From the NCBI GenBank assembly GCA_044439985.1, contig JBITAG010000294.1, positions 1 to 16,157 of the forward strand: a stretch of DNA of 16,157 bases, given 5' to 3'. The translations under genes and the position numbers were made by a program. Source of the stretch: JAJRXR01 sp044439985 (GTDB lineage: Bacteria > Planctomycetota > Phycisphaerae > Phycisphaerales > UBA1924). This document shows positions 14,242-16,157 of this stretch, piece after piece. Positions within the stretch are counted from its first letter, which is position 1; each line of letters starts with the position of its first letter. The notes beneath the pieces were generated by a model, which was given only the letters and a program-made list of their open reading frames with translations, made no database searches and had not been told where the DNA came from.

Positions 14242-14355
14242 CCTATGCGCGCCGCGAGAGGGAGCCGGGGAACGCCCCGGATTCTTCAGGATTCTTGGTG
14301 AGGCGACTGAATCGGGGCTTCAGCGCCGCCGATCCCGGAATCACGAGTTCGGGCG

Positions 14356-14389
14356 TCCGTCCGGCTCGTCGGACCCGGACGGAGCCGGG
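14356..14389 (+). promoter_or_regulatory. Two mutually exclusive hairpins in the flagellin 2 leader
   Basis: Fold A: CCCGG (14374-14378) pairs with CCGGG (14385-14389), leaving hexaloop ACGGAG, identical to the loop at the flagellin 1 ribosome site. Fold B: TCCGTCCGG (14356-14364) pairs with CCGGACGGA (14375-14383) over 10 nt, burying that same GGA but placing another GGA (14371-14373) in its loop. The two cannot form together. Pairings are seen directly; a regulatory role is inferred. Confidence 0.45.
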
Positions 14390-14487
14390 CCGTTGAACTC
14401 TCGAGCGGGTCGGCGCGTCGCAGACCCACCGGGTGGAGCAGCCCGCCTCGAAATCCACACGGGTCACGAAGAAGTGCCCCAGATCGC

Positions 14488-14501
14488 GTTCACGGAGGAT
14501 C
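14488..14501 (+). promoter_or_regulatory. Flagellin 2 ribosome site sharing an 11-nt core with flagellin 1
   Basis: TCACGGAGGAT (14490-14500) is identical to the core at 12605-12615. Here the flanks allow only a weak stem (GTTC/GATC with one U-U mismatch) around the same ACGGAG loop. GGAGG is 10 nt from the ATG, against 6 nt in flagellin 1. Translation should therefore be more open than that of flagellin 1 in the absence of CsrA. Confidence 0.55.
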
Positions 14502-14508
14502 AATCCAA

Positions 14509-16032
14509 ATGAGTCGCATCAACACGAACATCTCGTCGCTTATCGGGCAGCGGGTGCTGGGCAGCAACAACCAGCAGCTCGGCTTCTCGCTCGAGCGTCT
14601 CTCCACGGGTCTTCGGATCAACCGTGGTAAGGACGACCCCGCCGGCCTGATCGCCTCGGAGAACCTTCGGGCGGAGATCACCTCGCTGAACTCCGCGATC
14701 GACAACTCCGAGCGTGCGGACCAGGTCGTGAACATCGCCGAGGGTGGCCTCCAGGAGGTCTCCACCCTGCTCACCGAGCTTCAGGGCCTGCTGACCGCTT
14801 CGGCCAGCTCCGCCGGCCTCTCCGAGTCGGAGAAGGAAGCGAACCAGCTCCAGATCGACTCGATCCTGCAGACGATCGACCGCGTCGCCTCCTCCACCTC
14901 CTTCCAGGGCACCAAGCTCCTCTCGGGCAACTTCGACTACCAGGTCGACTCGGTCGCCTCGGGCGTCTCGGACTTCCGCGTCAACGGCGCCAAGTTCGAG
15001 GGCGACAGCCTCGACGTCAGCGCCATCGTGACCCAGTCCGCGCAGCAGGCGGCTCAGTACCTGTCGCTCGGCGGTGGCTCGGTCACCCTGGGCACCGGCT
15101 CGGCGTTCACCATCGAGCTCGCCGGCAACAAGGGGACCCGCGAGCTGCAGTTCTCCTCGGGCCAGACCATCGCGGACATCGTCGCCGCCATCAACACCTT
15201 CTCCGACGTCACCGGCGTGACCGCCTCCGCGGGCACCACGGGCGTCGCCCTCCGCTCCGAGGACTTCGGGTCCAACGAGTTCGTCTCCGTCACCGTCGTC
15301 GATGACGGCAGCATCGGGACGGCCTCCAACATCGGCATCTACAACTTCGAGTCCGACGACAACACCACCGTCGATTCCTCCTCGCACGTGGACTTCACCG
15401 ACTCCGGCGCCGCCGGCGACGGCGTCCGCGACGAGGGCCAGGACATCGCCGGTACCGTCAACGGTCTGCTCGCGACGGGCAAGGGCAAGACCCTCAAGGT
15501 CAACTCCGACTTCCTCGACGTCTCCATCTCCCTCGACACCTCGACGGCTCAGTCCCTCGCCAGCGTGTCGGCCTTCTCCATCACCGGCGGCGGCGCCGAC
15601 TTCCAGCTCGCCTCCGACGTCAACATCGCGGGCAAGGTCTCCATCGGTATCCAGGACGTCGCGGTCCGCAAGCTCGGCAACAGCGAGCTGGGCTTCCTCG
15701 ACGACCTGGGCTCGGGCAAGTCCTTCAACGTGGTTGACGCCGACGGCGCTGACTTCTCCTCCGCTCAGAAGATCGTCGATGAGGCGATCGATCAGGTCTC
15801 CAGCCTCCGCGGTCGCCTCGGTGCGTTCCAGAAGAACGTCATCGGCGCCACCATCCGGAGCCTGGGCGTCGCGGTCGAGAACACCGCTGCCGCCGAGAGC
15901 GTCATCCGTGACGCCGACTTCGCCACCGAGACCGCGGCCCTGACCCGCACCCAGATCCTCGTCTCGGCTTCGACCAACGTTCTGGCCCTGGCCAACCAGA
16001 GCCCCCAGAACGTCCTCCAGCTCCTCGGCTAA
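14509..16032 (+). CDS. fliC: Flagellin 2 (filament subunit, paralogue of flagellin 1)
   Basis: This 507-aa flagellin starts SRINTNISSLIGQRVLGSNN and has LERLSTGLRINRGKDDPAGL at residues 27-46, a long D1 helix with ANQLQIDSILQTIDRV, then a variable centre (about 145-400) with flagellin-IN-like segments. The C-terminal half-helix bundle has LRGRLGAFQKNVIGATIRSL, DADFATETAALTRTQIL and SPQNVLQLLG. It contains no Cys. In aligned regions it uses T-ending codons more often than flagellin 1 (CGT, GGT, CTT in the LERLSTGLRINRG stretch, against CGA, GGG, CTG), which suggests selection for high expression; it may be the major subunit. It has its own leader and terminator, separate from flagellin 1. It arose by duplication, and the centre has since diverged strongly. 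Confidence 0.95.
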   Translation: MSRINTNISSLIGQRVLGSNNQQLGFSLERLSTGLRINRGKDDPAGLIASENLRAEITSLNSAIDNSERADQVVNIAEGGLQEVSTLLTELQGLLTASASSAGLSESEKEANQLQIDSILQTIDRVASSTSFQGTKLLSGNFDYQVDSVASGVSDFRVNGAKFEGDSLDVSAIVTQSAQQAAQYLSLGGGSVTLGTGSAFTIELAGNKGTRELQFSSGQTIADIVAAINTFSDVTGVTASAGTTGVALRSEDFGSNEFVSVTVVDDGSIGTASNIGIYNFESDDNTTVDSSSHVDFTDSGAAGDGVRDEGQDIAGTVNGLLATGKGKTLKVNSDFLDVSISLDTSTAQSLASVSAFSITGGGADFQLASDVNIAGKVSIGIQDVAVRKLGNSELGFLDDLGSGKSFNVVDADGADFSSAQKIVDEAIDQVSSLRGRLGAFQKNVIGATIRSLGVAVENTAAAESVIRDADFATETAALTRTQILVSASTNVLALANQSPQNVLQLLG

Positions 16033-16058
16033 TCCCGAGACCAACGCTCCGTAACGCG

Positions 16059-16094
16059 ACGCCCCGGTCACACCGACCGGGGCGTGTTTCTTTC
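16059..16094 (+). terminator. Intrinsic terminator of flagellin 2
   Basis: ACGCCCCGGTC (16059-16069) pairs with GACCGGGGCGT (16075-16085) over a 5-nt loop (ACACC), followed by the T-rich run GTTTCTTTCT. It lies 26 nt after the stop codon. The last 60 or so bases of the window hold only C-rich sequence with no feature. Confidence 0.92.
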
Positions 16095-16157
16095 TCGCCC
16101 GAACCCCGCCATCGCCCCATCCCAGGCGCAGGCCCCCCCCCCTCCCATCCCCGACCC

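Larger units (their letters stand above)
14242..14508 (+). other. Non-coding region before flagellin 2: hairpins, short direct repeat, long leader
   Basis: No gene is visible in these 267 bases after the terminator. They contain a hairpin CCGGGG-AACG-CCCCGG (14265-14280), the tandem repeat GGATTCTT-CA-GGATTCTT (14279-14296), a weak sigma-28-like -10 (GCCGATCC, 14328-14335), a pair of competing stems (14356-14389) and the ribosome site. The promoter must lie here because of the terminator upstream, but I cannot place it with confidence. If it is near the -10-like site, the leader is about 165 nt. Confidence 0.55.

Noticed and set aside
14308..14335. Sigma-28-like promoter before flagellin 2 (TGAA, 16 bases, GCCGATCC)
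   Set aside because: The -10 matches only 6 of 8 bases, the -35 is poor and the spacing is one base long. It is in a plausible place but too weak to call.
12620..16032. Two flagellins as a recent tandem duplication or mobile-element insertion
   Set aside because: The conserved ends are similar but the centres are much diverged and codon use differs, so the duplication is old; no flanking repeats or transposase are present.
14500..16071. Minus-strand open frame of 523 codons opposite flagellin 2
   Set aside because: Shadow of the flagellin reading frame: Gly/Asp/Val/Leu-rich, no family resemblance, no ribosome site.
16120..16157. Long C run at the window end as a repeat element
   Set aside because: A short homopolymer in GC-rich DNA at the window edge; nothing to support an element.

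Overview
The window looks like chromosomal DNA of a planctomycete, probably of the Phycisphaerae: it is very GC-rich, one secreted protein ends in the dockerin-like tail (PPFGVVDFDDILAF) common in that group, and the flagellins carry the variant GLRINRGKDDPAGLI. This assignment is inference from style, not a database result. Both P-ring and L-ring genes are present, so the cell has a diderm envelope.

Layout: (1) bases 1-1953, non-flagellar genes: the tail of a membrane protein, a 225-aa secreted protein, and a two-domain LEA14/WHy-type protein. (2) bases 1968-5367, minus strand: a tight operon flgF-flgG-flgA-flgH (rod, P-ring chaperone, L-ring). (3) bases 5368-5558, a divergent control region with sigma-54-like promoters facing both ways. 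(4) bases 5559-11381, plus strand: flgI, a flgJ-type rod-binding gene, a flgN-like chaperone, flgK and an oversized flgL. (5) bases 11533-12514: fliW and csrA. (6) bases 12620-16032: two paralogous flagellins, each followed by a strong intrinsic terminator.

The genes form one programme: rod and rings, then hook-filament junction, then the post-transcriptional FliW/CsrA checkpoint, then filament. The most interesting signals lie in the untranslated leaders of the two flagellin genes. Flagellin 1's Shine-Dalgarno sequence sits in a perfect hairpin (6-bp stem) with hexaloop ACGGAG, a near-textbook CsrA site. Its leader has a second GGA-bearing hairpin upstream. Flagellin 2 repeats the same 11-nt Shine-Dalgarno core. 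About 120 nt upstream it has another ACGGAG hexaloop hairpin that competes with a 9-bp alternative stem which buries that GGA. Together with adjacent fliW and csrA, this suggests CsrA repression of both flagellins, relieved by FliW, possibly with different set points. The protein parts are known elsewhere; the leader architecture here, especially the competing stems of flagellin 2, may be undescribed. No previously unknown protein system is evident.
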